A stretch of 62,954 bases of DNA from positions 1-62,954 of the IMG/VR virus record IMGVR_UViG_3300035703_000093; one strand, 5' to 3'. This DNA is from a virus. The stretch's first letter is position 1; each line of letters starts with the position of its first letter. The translations under genes were made by a program, and so were the position numbers. Of this stretch, positions 15,680 through 23,013 are shown piece after piece. The notes beneath the pieces were generated by a model, which was not told where the DNA came from, did no database searches, and saw nothing but the letters and a program-made list of their open reading frames with translations.

Positions 15680-16833
15680 GCGGCGGCGGGGTTTGTTGCG
15701 ACGGTGGCGAGGTGGGAGGGGATTTTACCGCCCTGGGCGGCGAGGAGGCCGAGGAAGGCGTTTTCGTTGGCGGCGGGGGTCGGCGGGGTCGTGTTTGCGC
15801 GGGTGGACAGGCTGGCAGCTTGTTTCACGACGGGAGGGCCGAGGCGGGGCTTTTTGCAAAGTTTCCAAGTGGTGGTCGCTCGTTTGATGATGCCGTCGAG
15901 GCCGTCGATGAAGACGCCTTTTTTTGCGGTGAGCCGCTCGGGGTTGTTTTGATTTTGGTTGGCGGGCGAGTCGATCCACTGCGCGAACCAGCGTAAGAGT
16001 TGCCATTGCTGGTCGGTCACGGCTTCGAGCGAGGCTAGATGCTGAAGAACTTTGCTTTCGTCCTCGTATCCCCAGAGTTTTAGCTGGTTCCATTCGTCGC
16101 AGACGGCGTCAATCCTGGCCTTTTGGCGGTTGATGCGTGACAGGGTAGAGTTGGGGTCTGAGGCGGAAAGCCGGATGCGGACGGGGGCGTCCGCGCTCCG
16201 TTCAGAGTCAGAGTCAGAGTCAGAGTCAGAGATAGATGAAGAACAAGATAAAGAGGGCGTTACGTTATTCTCCTCGTGATGTTGCGTGACGGGGGGCGTG
16301 ACGCGTGACGTTACGGCGTCACGGGGGGTGTTGACCGTGTTGGCGGCGTTGACGGAGGGTGACGGTGCTTCCTGGAATTGTTCCTCAGCGGCTTTGCGCC
16401 GGTCGCGCAGGCGCTGCTGACGCCTCGCGGCGGCGGTCTTGCTGCGCTCGCCGTTTTTGTCGGGCGCGTTGTGTTCCACAAACCGGGGGAGGGTGACGGT
16501 GTGGGCTTCGGCGTCGTGGATGGCGTAGCCGACGGAGGCCATGGCGGCCCCGAAGCCGGGGATGTGGGCGAGGTCGTCGAGGTAGGAGAGATCGGCGTGA
16601 CGGAAGACGCCGTCGGTGGTGTGGTCGTTGGCGGCGAACCAGACGCGTGACAGGCCCATCACCGTCACGTCACGCAGGGCGTTACGCGTGACGGTGTCCG
16701 TCACGCTTCCAAACAAGTCCTTGGACTGGTAGGTGAGGATGTAGCCGGGGGCGGATTTGGCGATGTGGGCGGCCATGCGGTGGACGCGGGGGTCGCTTTC
16801 AAGGTCGGCGCGGATTTTGATCCAGGAGGGCAT
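15676..16833 (-). CDS. O-like phage replication initiation protein
   Basis: 385 residues. The start MPSWIKIRADLESDPRVHRMAAH matches the N-terminal winged-helix region of phage replication/primosomal proteins (W.K.R..L..DPRV..MA). Residues 110-150 are a basic helix. Residues about 155-230 are a linker made largely of dispersed repeats (VTSRVTPPVT, SDSDSDSDSE, ADAPVRI). Another repeat gives KQAASLST near 335. The C-terminal 130 residues contain a second helical domain (DEWNQLKLWGYED...). It probably binds the origin and loads helicase; no helicase gene is visible nearby. Confidence 0.75.
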   Translation of the reverse strand: MPSWIKIRADLESDPRVHRMAAHIAKSAPGYILTYQSKDLFGSVTDTVTRNALRDVTVMGLSRVWFAANDHTTDGVFRHADLSYLDDLAHIPGFGAAMASVGYAIHDAEAHTVTLPRFVEHNAPDKNGERSKTAAARRQQRLRDRRKAAEEQFQEAPSPSVNAANTVNTPRDAVTSRVTPPVTQHHEENNVTPSLSCSSSISDSDSDSDSERSADAPVRIRLSASDPNSTLSRINRQKARIDAVCDEWNQLKLWGYEDESKVLQHLASLEAVTDQQWQLLRWFAQWIDSPANQNQNNPERLTAKKGVFIDGLDGIIKRATTTWKLCKKPRLGPPVVKQAASLSTRANTTPPTPAANENAFLGLLAAQGGKIPSHLATVATNPAAA

Positions 16834-16878
16834 GGGTGGTGGAAATGACGAATGCGGAATGCGGAATGTTGGCGTGGG

Positions 16879-17205
16879 TTACTGTGGCTGAACGGTGGTT
16901 GACGGTGGTGTCTGGGAGGTTGGAAGGATGAATTCGAGGTTGATCCGCTCGCAGTGTTTTTTGAACTCGTCCGGGCTCAAACGAAGGCCGCCGGCGTAGC
17001 AGATGCCACGTGACTGGGCGGCGAGGTAAGGTTGGCACATGCTTTCAGGCTTGCCTGGCTCGTAGCGGGTGGCACACACGTCGCGGCAGGGTGGAAGGTT
17101 GCTGAGATCGCCGTGGAATCGGTAGTCCACGAAGCAGACGATGCGGTGGTGGGGCATCAGGCTCAGGAGCAGGTCGTAGTCGCGGCTTGTGGTGTAGGTG
17201 GGCAT
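16879..17205 (-). CDS. Cys-rich hypothetical protein
   Basis: 108 residues from the ATG at 17205, after an R2 repeat. Residues 1-40 (YDLLLSLMPHHRIVCFVDYRFHGDL) look like a strand-helix-strand unit, followed by four cysteines (CRDVCATRY...CQPYLAAQSRGICYAGG). Conserved-looking but unidentified. The C-terminal TPPSTTVQPQ derives from the GTTGACGG-type repeat. Confidence 0.5.
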   Translation of the reverse strand: MPTYTTSRDYDLLLSLMPHHRIVCFVDYRFHGDLSNLPPCRDVCATRYEPGKPESMCQPYLAAQSRGICYAGGLRLSPDEFKKHCERINLEFILPTSQTPPSTTVQPQ

Positions 17206-17226
17206 GGGGGCGGGGGGGTGGATTGA

Positions 17227-17250
17227 GGACAGGCTGGCAGCCTGTTTCAC
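17227..17250. repeat. R2 palindromic repeat
   Basis: Core AGGCTGGCAGCCTGT, nearly a perfect palindrome, then TTCACG. Copies: 15805-15829, 17227-17250, 20800-20824, 21394-21418, 28475-28497, 29151-29173. The 17218-17262 copy and the 21384-21428 copy share about 45 bases including flanks. Confidence 0.9.
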
Positions 17251-17253
17251 GGG

Positions 17254-17490
17254 TCAGGCGGGGCGGCGTTTGGCGAGGCGTTTGGTGATGTGGTAGTAGA
17301 GGCGGCGGGCCTCGGCCTCGGTGAGCTTTTTTTCTTGCGCGATGGCGTCCTTGATGCGCACGGCGGGCCAGTCCTGGTCGGCGAGGTAGTCGATGGTGGG
17401 ATCGACGCTGGCGTAGGCGAGTTTGGAGCGGGCCGGGGTGGCGGGCCGGGTCCAGGTGCGGGCTTTGGCGAGGAGGTCGGCGGCGGTCAT
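17254..17490 (-). CDS. small hypothetical protein
   Basis: 78 residues from the ATG at 17490. Basic and helical: YASVDPTIDYLADQDWPAVRIKDAIAQEKKLTEAEARRLYYHITKRLAKRR. Looks like a small DNA-contacting helical domain of the kind common in phage early regions. The 17491-17646 upstream gap holds repeats (R3 and a copy of the 16850-16903 segment) and no convincing gene. Confidence 0.55.
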   Translation of the reverse strand: MTAADLLAKARTWTRPATPARSKLAYASVDPTIDYLADQDWPAVRIKDAIAQEKKLTEAEARRLYYHITKRLAKRRPA

Positions 17491-17646
17491 GGGCGGGGGA
17501 AATGACGAATGCGGAATGCGGAATGCGGAATGTTGGCGTGGTTTACTGTGGCTGAACGGTGGTTTGGGTGCCCCGATACCTGGCGCTAGCTGCCGGGTTT
17601 GCGATTGTGCTCGGGGCCACACACCGGGCCGGTTTGGCGGCGAGGG

Positions 17647-17871
17647 TTACTTGCTGGGCTCGGGACTGACGAGGGTGATCTCGGGCGCGGCCGGGGTGAT
17701 GAGGATCTGGCCGGTCTGGCGGGCGAGGTCGGCGTCCTCGGGCTTGAGGACTTTCTTGGCGACGAGGACACGCAGTCCGAGATCGCCGATGGCGACGGCT
17801 TTCTGGGTGGTGGCGGGGTTCTGGCAGCTTGTGAGGGCGGCGAGGATGAGGAGGGGGAGGATGTGTTTCAT
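17647..17871 (-). CDS. phage-encoded small lipoprotein
   Basis: 74 residues from the ATG at 17871. MKHILPLLILAALTSCQ is a typical lipoprotein signal with lipobox LTSC, so the mature part (57 residues) starts at Cys16 and would be anchored in the membrane. The remainder (KAVAIGDLGLRVLVAKKVLKPEDADLARQ) is soluble. Early-operon lipoproteins of phages can act in superinfection exclusion; that is inference here. Confidence 0.65.
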   Translation of the reverse strand: MKHILPLLILAALTSCQNPATTQKAVAIGDLGLRVLVAKKVLKPEDADLARQTGQILITPAAPEITLVSPEPSK

Positions 17872-17920
17872 GGGATGTGTTTGCGGTGGTTTGCTGTTGT
17901 TGGCGTTGTTGGCGGTGGTT

Positions 17921-18865
17921 TCAGATGCCGAGGGAGAGGGGTTCGGGTGCGCTGGGAGCGGTGCCGGAGTAGATGGGGGCGATGTTCTCGAAGGCGGTGC
18001 GAAGGAAGGTGACTTCCTCCTCGAAGAGTTTGTCGATGATCTCGTCGAGGTGGCGGAGGGCGAACCAGAAGCGGAGGCTCTTGGTGCCGGTGCAGTTGCC
18101 TTCCTTGTCTTTGTTGTCCACGATGCGGTGGAAGAGGCGGGCTTCGATGGCGACTTTTTCCCCGCCCTGCCAGATGGGGATGCCGATGGTGAAGCGGTCG
18201 ATGATGGCGGTGGAGACATCGCCTTCGCGGGCGTCGGTGAAGGTGTAGTTGGTTTCGCCGGAGGCGAGCTTCACGGCGGCTTTGAAGACCTGGGTGGAGG
18301 TGGCTTCGAGGTTTTCCGCGAAGGAGAGCACCTCGGCACCGGTGGGGGTGGCGATGTCGTGGATGACCTCGTCGAGGAAGAGGGCAAACTGCTCCTGGGT
18401 CATGTGCTGGTTGTTGACCTTCTTCCAGCGGTCGAACTGGTGGGAGTTTTTGAAGGCGACCTTGGCGGTGTGGTTGAGCCAGCGAGCGTCGCTGCCGGCG
18501 TGGTGGTAGTCGAGGAAGGCTTTGATGGTCATGCTGTCGCGGTCGGCGAAAATCACGGGCAGGTCAGGGTTGGCGACAGTTGCTTTATTGTCGGTCGAGG
18601 TGCGCACAGTCTGCGCGATGACGTAGGCGTGGAGGTCGCGGGCGGTGTGCAGCGCGATGTGGATCTGCGGCCGCAGGGGTGCGGGCATGAAGCGCTCCAT
18701 GGACTCCAGGGTGATGTCCTGGGGAGCGATGAGGAGCGGCGGGAGGTAGTCGCGCTCCTCGGTGATGCGGGCCTGGGAGGGATCGCGGTGGGAGAGGGCG
18801 AGGGCGGCTGCGACGCCGGCTTCGGTGGTGAGGTCGGGGTTGTGGAGGATGTCGATGGGTTTCAT
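17921..18865 (-). CDS. DUF2303 (YfdQ-like) phage protein
   Basis: 314 residues. Matches the DUF2303 pattern: an N-terminal LPPLLIAPQDITLESMERFMPAP block, the FADRDSMTIKAFLDYHH...ARWLNHTAKVAFKNSHQFDRWKKVN block, and the long C-terminal LFHRIVDNK...LRFWFALRHLDEIIDKLFEEE region. The family is widespread in temperate phages next to early recombination genes; its function is not known. Followed by a gene that often accompanies it. Confidence 0.85.
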   Translation of the reverse strand: MKPIDILHNPDLTTEAGVAAALALSHRDPSQARITEERDYLPPLLIAPQDITLESMERFMPAPLRPQIHIALHTARDLHAYVIAQTVRTSTDNKATVANPDLPVIFADRDSMTIKAFLDYHHAGSDARWLNHTAKVAFKNSHQFDRWKKVNNQHMTQEQFALFLDEVIHDIATPTGAEVLSFAENLEATSTQVFKAAVKLASGETNYTFTDAREGDVSTAIIDRFTIGIPIWQGGEKVAIEARLFHRIVDNKDKEGNCTGTKSLRFWFALRHLDEIIDKLFEEEVTFLRTAFENIAPIYSGTAPSAPEPLSLGI

Positions 18866-18924
18866 GGGGTGGTGGGTGGGGAGTTGACGTTGTTGACGGT
18901 GGTTTACTGTTGTTGGTTGGGGGA

Positions 18925-19377
18925 TTAGGCGATTTTGCGGGCGGGGGTTTCTTCTTCCACGTCGATGACGCGGCGGGCTTCGACATCGTGGGTTTTGACG
19001 ACGCGGAGGTCCATGCGCTGCTGGTCGGGGTCGTGAGCGAGGAGCTGGCCGTCGGGGGTGACGAAGAGGGTGGTGTCGGCGCGTTCTTCCTGGGGCACTT
19101 TTTTGGAGATGCTGGCCGTGATGCCCATCTTGCGGGCACCGTTGGGGCTGAATTTCAGCTTGATGGTGACCTCGCCTTTTTTGGTGAGGTTGTAGGATGC
19201 GGCGGCGACTTCGAGGAGCGTGGCACCGAGTTCTTCGATGAAGCCACCGCCTTCAAGACGGCAGAGGGCGACGACAGCGGGGCTGGCGATGGTGGTGGGG
19301 CGGAGATCGGCGGGGACTTCGATGGTCTGGATGTCGAGGGATTGCTCGGCTTGTTTGCTGGGGGCGAGTTTATTCAT
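18925..19377 (-). CDS. hypothetical early protein, neighbour of DUF2303
   Basis: 150 residues from the ATG at 19377. Middle region ASPAVVALCRLEGGGFIEELGATLLEVAAASYNLTKKGEVTIKLKFSPNG, then TLFVTPDGQLLAHDPDQQRMDLR, which is a pattern I associate with proteins encoded beside DUF2303 genes. Possibly acts in a complex with it; function unknown. Confidence 0.6.
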   Translation of the reverse strand: MNKLAPSKQAEQSLDIQTIEVPADLRPTTIASPAVVALCRLEGGGFIEELGATLLEVAAASYNLTKKGEVTIKLKFSPNGARKMGITASISKKVPQEERADTTLFVTPDGQLLAHDPDQQRMDLRVVKTHDVEARRVIDVEEETPARKIA

Positions 19378-19429
19378 GGTGTTGGCGGTGGTTTGCGTTG
19401 TTTGCTGTGGTTTGCGATGGTTGGGAGGA

Positions 19430-19645
19430 TTAGCGGGCGTGGAGGTCGTAGCTGAGGGTGTGATGGGTGAAGCAGGTTTTGCCGAAAAGGGCGGTGGCGT
19501 AGGGGTTGTAGCGGTAGGGTTGGCGGGGGGCGGGGTGGTCGGTGTCGGCGTAGATCTCGATGCAGTGGGCGGGAACGTCGTCCATGTCTTCGCCATCGAG
19601 CGGGCCGCCGATGAGGTGGACGGTTTGGACGGTGGTGAGGCTCAT
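19430..19645 (-). CDS. small hypothetical protein
   Basis: 71 residues. HLIGGPLDGEDMDDVPAHCIEIYADTDH resembles short conserved phage proteins with the 'GGPxDG' start. Overlaps the next gene by four bases. Function unknown. Confidence 0.55.
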   Translation of the reverse strand: MSLTTVQTVHLIGGPLDGEDMDDVPAHCIEIYADTDHPAPRQPYRYNPYATALFGKTCFTHHTLSYDLHAR

Positions 19646-19887
19646 GGGATGGGAAGCCAGCCGAGGAGGTGGGCGGCGTAGGTGAGGGCGGTGAAGGCCA
19701 AGAAGGCGATGCCGGCGTATTTGATGATGCGGGCGGTGTCTTCGGCGTCCTGGCGGGCTTCGATGCGCCAGCGGGGCTCGGGGGAGCAGCCGGGGGTGAG
19801 GCTGCCGTGGGGAAGGTCGAGGTGGCGGTTGAGGTCGATGCCTCGGAGGTGGGTGACGATGGGGCAGGTGTCGCGGGGGAGTTGCAT
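19642..19887 (-). CDS. small membrane protein
   Basis: 81 residues. N-terminal half soluble and Pro/Cys-containing; residues 57-78 (IIKYAGIAFLAFTALTYAAHLLGWL) form a single membrane helix near the C-terminus. Translationally coupled to 19430-19645. The long R1 array lies just upstream. Confidence 0.6.
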   Translation of the reverse strand: MQLPRDTCPIVTHLRGIDLNRHLDLPHGSLTPGCSPEPRWRIEARQDAEDTARIIKYAGIAFLAFTALTYAAHLLGWLPIP

Positions 19888-19891
19888 GGGG

Positions 19892-20014
19892 TGTTCTCGG
19901 TTCTCGGTTCTCGGTTCTCGGTTCTCTGTTCTCTGTTCTCGGTTCTCGGTTCTCTGTTCTCGGTTCTCTGTTCTCTGTTCTCGGTTCTCTGTTCGCGGTT
20001 CTCTGTTCGCGGTT
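19892..20014. repeat. R1 array, about 17 heptamer units
   Basis: Tandem seven-base units GGTTCTC with variants TGTTCTC and GGTTCGC run for about 120 bases between the antirepressor gene and the next gene. No spacers are present, so it is not a CRISPR. Read in frame on the minus strand, three units (21 bases) encode the heptapeptide ENREQRT or ENREPRT. Other copies: 13797-13826, 25611-25628, 26989-27021, 30295-30329, 36583-36623, 37660-37692, 39732-39763, 42533-42566, 42750-42782, 43581-43620. Confidence 0.9.
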
Positions 20015-20016
20015 GG

Positions 20017-20784
20017 TCAGGCGGTGAGTTGCAGGATGTTGGTGGCGGTGGAGGTTTGGGCGGGAAGGTTGAGGCGGCGGCGGAGCCATTCGACGCCTTT
20101 GGGGGTGATGCGGGTTTGCGTGAAGGCGTGCTCGTGGGCCTCGCCGGTGCGGACGGTGAAGTAGCCGTCGCGCAGGTGCTCGGCGTAGGGCTGGAGGTGG
20201 CCGCCTTCGCGGAAGCAGAGGCGCTGCTTCTCAAGGCGGGTGGTGAACTGCTTCGGGGGCAGGCCGAGCAGCTTGGCCGTCTCCCGCAGGCCGAAGGTGC
20301 CCTCGGTCTGGACGTAGGACTCGACGAACTCGACGGCGGGGCGCTGGGCCTCGACCTGGAGTTTGAGGGCCTCGGCCTGCTCGCAGGAGTCGGCCAGCAG
20401 GCGGAGGGCCTCGGAGAAGGTCTTTGGCAGGTCGAAGGGCGGCGGGGGAGGGGCTGGGACGACGGTGTAGGTGCCGGTGCGGCGGAGGGTGGGGAGGACT
20501 TCACTGGTCACCCATTTGCGGAAGGTCTGGGCTTCGGGCTTGCGGGACTTGAAGACGAGAGTGTAGAGGCCGGACTCGGTTATGGTGACCACGGTTCTCT
20601 TGCCGTCGGCTGTCTCAGTAATACTTAGACCGCGCTCATCTTCGGCTAGACCTTTCGCGGCTTCGGTTGGGTTGGTAAGGCCTAAAGCGTTACATATATC
20701 GTGCATAACGAACTTGACCTGCCCGTCCTCGATGACGGTGCGGACGTTTTGCGTGCCGAAGGTGAAGGTTTGGAGGGTGGTCAT
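20017..20784 (-). CDS. Bro-N / KilAC phage antirepressor
   Basis: 255 residues from the ATG at 20784; the open frame before it reads through an R2 repeat. Residues 1-110 form a Bro-N domain (FTFGTQNVRTVIEDGQVKFVMHDICNALGLTNPTEAAKGL...RKPEAQTFRKWVTSEVLPTLRRTG). Residues 150-250 look like an antirepressor KilAC domain (LRETAKLLGLPPKQFTTRLEKQRLCFREGG...RITPKGVEWLRRRL). Such proteins bind DNA or the phage repressor to promote the lytic switch. Encoded early in the leftward operon near the repressor-like XRE gene. Confidence 0.85.
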   Translation of the reverse strand: MTTLQTFTFGTQNVRTVIEDGQVKFVMHDICNALGLTNPTEAAKGLAEDERGLSITETADGKRTVVTITESGLYTLVFKSRKPEAQTFRKWVTSEVLPTLRRTGTYTVVPAPPPPPFDLPKTFSEALRLLADSCEQAEALKLQVEAQRPAVEFVESYVQTEGTFGLRETAKLLGLPPKQFTTRLEKQRLCFREGGHLQPYAEHLRDGYFTVRTGEAHEHAFTQTRITPKGVEWLRRRLNLPAQTSTATNILQLTA

Positions 20785-20819
20785 GGTGCGGGTGGGGCTG
20801 GACAGGCTGGCAGCCTGTT

Positions 20820-21377
20820 TCACGCGGGGAGGTAGTGGGTGTCCCAAGGGTTGCCGTCGGCCTCGATGTTCCGCACGAGGCCGCGGTCGGTGAGGGCGTA
20901 GAGGTAATCTTGGACCTCATCGGCGGTGCGGTTGCAGTGCATGGAAACATCGTCCGGGGAGAAGCCGCCGGTGGGCTGCGGGGCGGCGTTTTTGACAAGG
21001 TGGCGCAGGGCGGCGAGAATTGATTCTTCGGCGGGCAAGAGGGCACCGTCCTTCATTTCTGCGCGGGCAGCGGTCATAGCTGCGCGGGCAGCGGTCATAG
21101 CTGCGCGGACGTAAGCGACGTAGGCGGTGAGGGCAGCTTTGGTTTCTGGGAGGTTGGGTTCAGTGAGGTTTGATTCTTCAATGGCGGTGAGACAGTTTTC
21201 CAATGCCTGTGGGTCAGCTTCCTCCAGGACGATAGGCAGCCATGCGGCGACACTGGCCAGCACATGACCAGATCTGTTATTTTTAACGAGGTAAACCGCA
21301 TGCGGCGTGCTTTGCAGGGTGTGTTCAAGGAAGGACGCGTGGTGATAATCTTCGAGGGTGGGAAGTGGGTCTTGCAT
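20820..21377 (-). CDS. hypothetical regulatory protein with possible winged helix
   Basis: 185 residues. The N-terminal region has a HHASFLEHTLQSTPHAVYLVKNNRSGHVLASVAAWLP alpha/beta pattern. The middle carries a duplicated AAMTAAR helix from a 21-base tandem repeat (21061-21111). The end (TGGFSPDDVSMHCNRTADEVQDYLYALTDRGLVR) resembles a winged helix. Upstream of the antirepressor gene; function unknown. Confidence 0.55.
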   Translation of the reverse strand: MQDPLPTLEDYHHASFLEHTLQSTPHAVYLVKNNRSGHVLASVAAWLPIVLEEADPQALENCLTAIEESNLTEPNLPETKAALTAYVAYVRAAMTAARAAMTAARAEMKDGALLPAEESILAALRHLVKNAAPQPTGGFSPDDVSMHCNRTADEVQDYLYALTDRGLVRNIEADGNPWDTHYLPA

Positions 21378-21420
21378 GGCGGGTGTGGATTGAGGACAGG
21401 CTGGCAGCCTGTTTCACGGG

Positions 21421-21630
21421 TCAGGCGGGTTCGAGGGTGATGCCGGCGTGGGTGAGCTTGCGGCTGATGAGCTTGGCGAGCAGGCCGGCGGGGGTGGTGC
21501 GCTGGAGGTGGGCGTTGGCCTCCAGGTCGGCTCGGAGATCGGCGGGGAGGTTGCGGGTGTTGAGCTTGAGGAGGACGATGCCGTCGTCCTGGTCAGGCGG
21601 GGAGGCGGCGGGAGCGGGGTGTTTTTCCAT
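21421..21630 (-). CDS. small hypothetical protein, first gene of the leftward early operon
   Basis: 69 residues. LNTRNLPADLRADLEANAHLQRTTPAGLLAKLISRKLTHAG looks like a small ribbon-helix-helix-type or two-helix protein. Gene starts at 21630, 39 bases from the rightward gene at 21670. The early leftward promoter should therefore lie in or beyond that neighbour; I do not see a clear one. Confidence 0.5.
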   Translation of the reverse strand: MEKHPAPAASPPDQDDGIVLLKLNTRNLPADLRADLEANAHLQRTTPAGLLAKLISRKLTHAGITLEPA

Positions 21631-21669
21631 GTTGCGGGTGGGTGGTTGCGGGTTCAGGGTGGGGGCGCT

Positions 21670-22017
21670 ATGAAAGACGGGATCGAGAAAATCGTCGGGG
21701 CAGTGGTTGCCATTCTGGGCGTCGCGCTTGGAGTGTTTGTGACCTTTGTGGTGTATTTACAGGCGGCCAGCGTGATGGCTGGATTTGCCGCGGCTTGCGG
21801 CATCATTTTGCTGCTGACGGTGGCGTTCTGGCCCTTGTATTTGCTGCTGGGAGTCCTGCTGAAATGTTGGGACAACCGGGAGCCTGTTGTCGAAATGCTG
21901 AGGCATTGGGCCTGGGTGGTGCAGCGGGCGCTTTTGTGGGCGCTGGGATTGTTTTTCGCCGTTCTCGTGACGTATGCCATTCTCATGGCTGTCTTTGGCT
22001 GGATTGATGGGCGGTGA
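21670..22017 (+). CDS. multi-pass membrane protein
   Basis: 115 residues from ATG 21670. Three hydrophobic segments: about 7-30 (KIVGAVVAILGVALGVFVTFVVYL), 36-63 (GFAAACGIILLLTVAFWPLYLLLGVLL) and 88-112 (LLWALGLFFAVLVTYAILMAVFGW). Encoded directly ahead of the XRE repressor-like gene. Could be a superinfection-exclusion or early membrane protein; not a recognised family. Confidence 0.6.
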   Translation: MKDGIEKIVGAVVAILGVALGVFVTFVVYLQAASVMAGFAAACGIILLLTVAFWPLYLLLGVLLKCWDNREPVVEMLRHWAWVVQRALLWALGLFFAVLVTYAILMAVFGWIDGR

Positions 22018-22105
22018 TTTGCTGGTATGTGCATATCGTGCTGCTCTGTGTTTTTCGCACAGGCGGCTCGGGTTGGCAACTTTTATTTGCATATTCTGCG
22101 ATTTT

Positions 22106-22118
22106 GTGCATTTTGCAC
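22106..22118. promoter_or_regulatory. candidate operator before the XRE gene
   Basis: GTGCA-TTT-TGCAC is a perfect inverted repeat that ends two bases before the XRE start codon (22121). Related words (TTTGCATATTCTGC and TGTGCATATCG) occur 20-85 bases upstream. Binding here by the XRE product would repress its own gene. Confidence 0.55.
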
Positions 22119-22120
22119 CC

Positions 22121-22738
22121 ATGACAATCGACGCAACTTCATTGAAGAGCTGGCGCGAAAGCCGAAAGCTTTCCCAGCTCGATCTTGGTGGAATGCTTGG
22201 CGTTTCACACTCGGCGGTGAACCGCTGGGAGAACGGGCAGGAGATCCCCGGACCGGTGCAGATGCTCCTGCGTCTGCTCATCCACGGCGAGATGCCGTTT
22301 GGCGGCGGGCAGGAGGACACGGTGAAGGAGGAGGCGAAGCACTTCTGGTCGCTCAAGCTGACGCTGGGGGACTGGCACAAGCTGGAAGGGTTGGCGTCCT
22401 CGGCGGGCTTTCCCACGGTGCGGGACTACCTGCTGCATCTTATCCGTGAGCATTTGGAGGAGGAAACCTCCAAAACTTTGTTTATCAGCAATAATCAAGA
22501 TGCCGATACCGTTGGAAATGAGTGCTGCCCGCCCTCGTCAAGTGTCTCGACTGCAACTTCCTGCGAAACCGGCCCCACAGCGCGATCACCCCTGGCCTCG
22601 GCTGCGCCCATTGTCCCGCTACCGACAGCGCACTGGTCCGGGACCGGCGGCGGCGCACCCGCCGCAGGCGCGGGCGGCGAAATGGCGCGGCAGGATGTGG
22701 TGTATGAGAAGCCGAGGAGGCGGCGGAAAGCGGAGTGA
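22121..22738 (+). CDS. XRE/Cro-CI family transcriptional regulator
   Basis: 205 residues from the ATG at 22121. Residues 8-45 are a classical helix-turn-helix (LKSWRESRKLSQLDLGGMLGVSHSAVNRWENGQEIPGPVQ). The middle part (LKLTLGDWHKLEGLASSAGFPTVRDYLLHLIREHL) is a ribbon-helix-helix-like dimerisation element. The C-terminus is a disordered Ser/Ala/Gly tail ending in a basic KPRRRRKAE. No LexA-type Ser/Lys peptidase domain is present. It is the best candidate for the lysogeny repressor, with a palindrome in its own leader. Confidence 0.75.
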   Translation: MTIDATSLKSWRESRKLSQLDLGGMLGVSHSAVNRWENGQEIPGPVQMLLRLLIHGEMPFGGGQEDTVKEEAKHFWSLKLTLGDWHKLEGLASSAGFPTVRDYLLHLIREHLEEETSKTLFISNNQDADTVGNECCPPSSSVSTATSCETGPTARSPLASAAPIVPLPTAHWSGTGGGAPAAGAGGEMARQDVVYEKPRRRRKAE

Positions 22739-23013
22739 AACCTTACGCCAGACAATGCGGCGGATCTCCGCCTGAACTATCCACGCAGTCCCATGCAGGC
22801 CGTCACAGTTTGGGAATGCAAGGGCGATCACCGAACGGACGCTTCATCGCCGACAAAACTCAATACTGCGAGTCCAGGCCTGGGGCGAAAGAGAAAATAC
22901 GCAACGCCAAACGCGCCTTGAAAAAACGTGCCAGACAACAACTCAAGCGCGAAATGCTGAGTGAGAACAATCAAACTGTGCCGACCGCTGGGGCGCTCGG
23001 TGCATCCGACTAA
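22735..23013 (+). CDS. small orphan protein
   Basis: 92 residues from a GTG at 22735 that overlaps the previous stop (GTGA). Basic; residues 50-76 (GAKEKIRNAKRALKKRARQQLKREM) are a strongly charged helix. Not recognised. Starts a stretch of five small rightward ORFs with different base use from the rest of the window (more A, fewer G/C-ending codons). Its stop lies at a long imperfect palindrome. Confidence 0.45.
   Translation: MKPYARQCGGSPPELSTQSHAGRHSLGMQGRSPNGRFIADKTQYCESRPGAKEKIRNAKRALKKRARQQLKREMLSENNQTVPTAGALGASD

Noticed and set aside
17423-18928. 501-codon rightward frame
   Set aside because: Antisense to the lipoprotein and DUF2303 genes, with low-complexity Gly/Val/Asp composition typical of a GC-rich shadow.
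19892-20014. CRISPR array
   Set aside because: Units are seven bases with no spacers and no cas gene is nearby.
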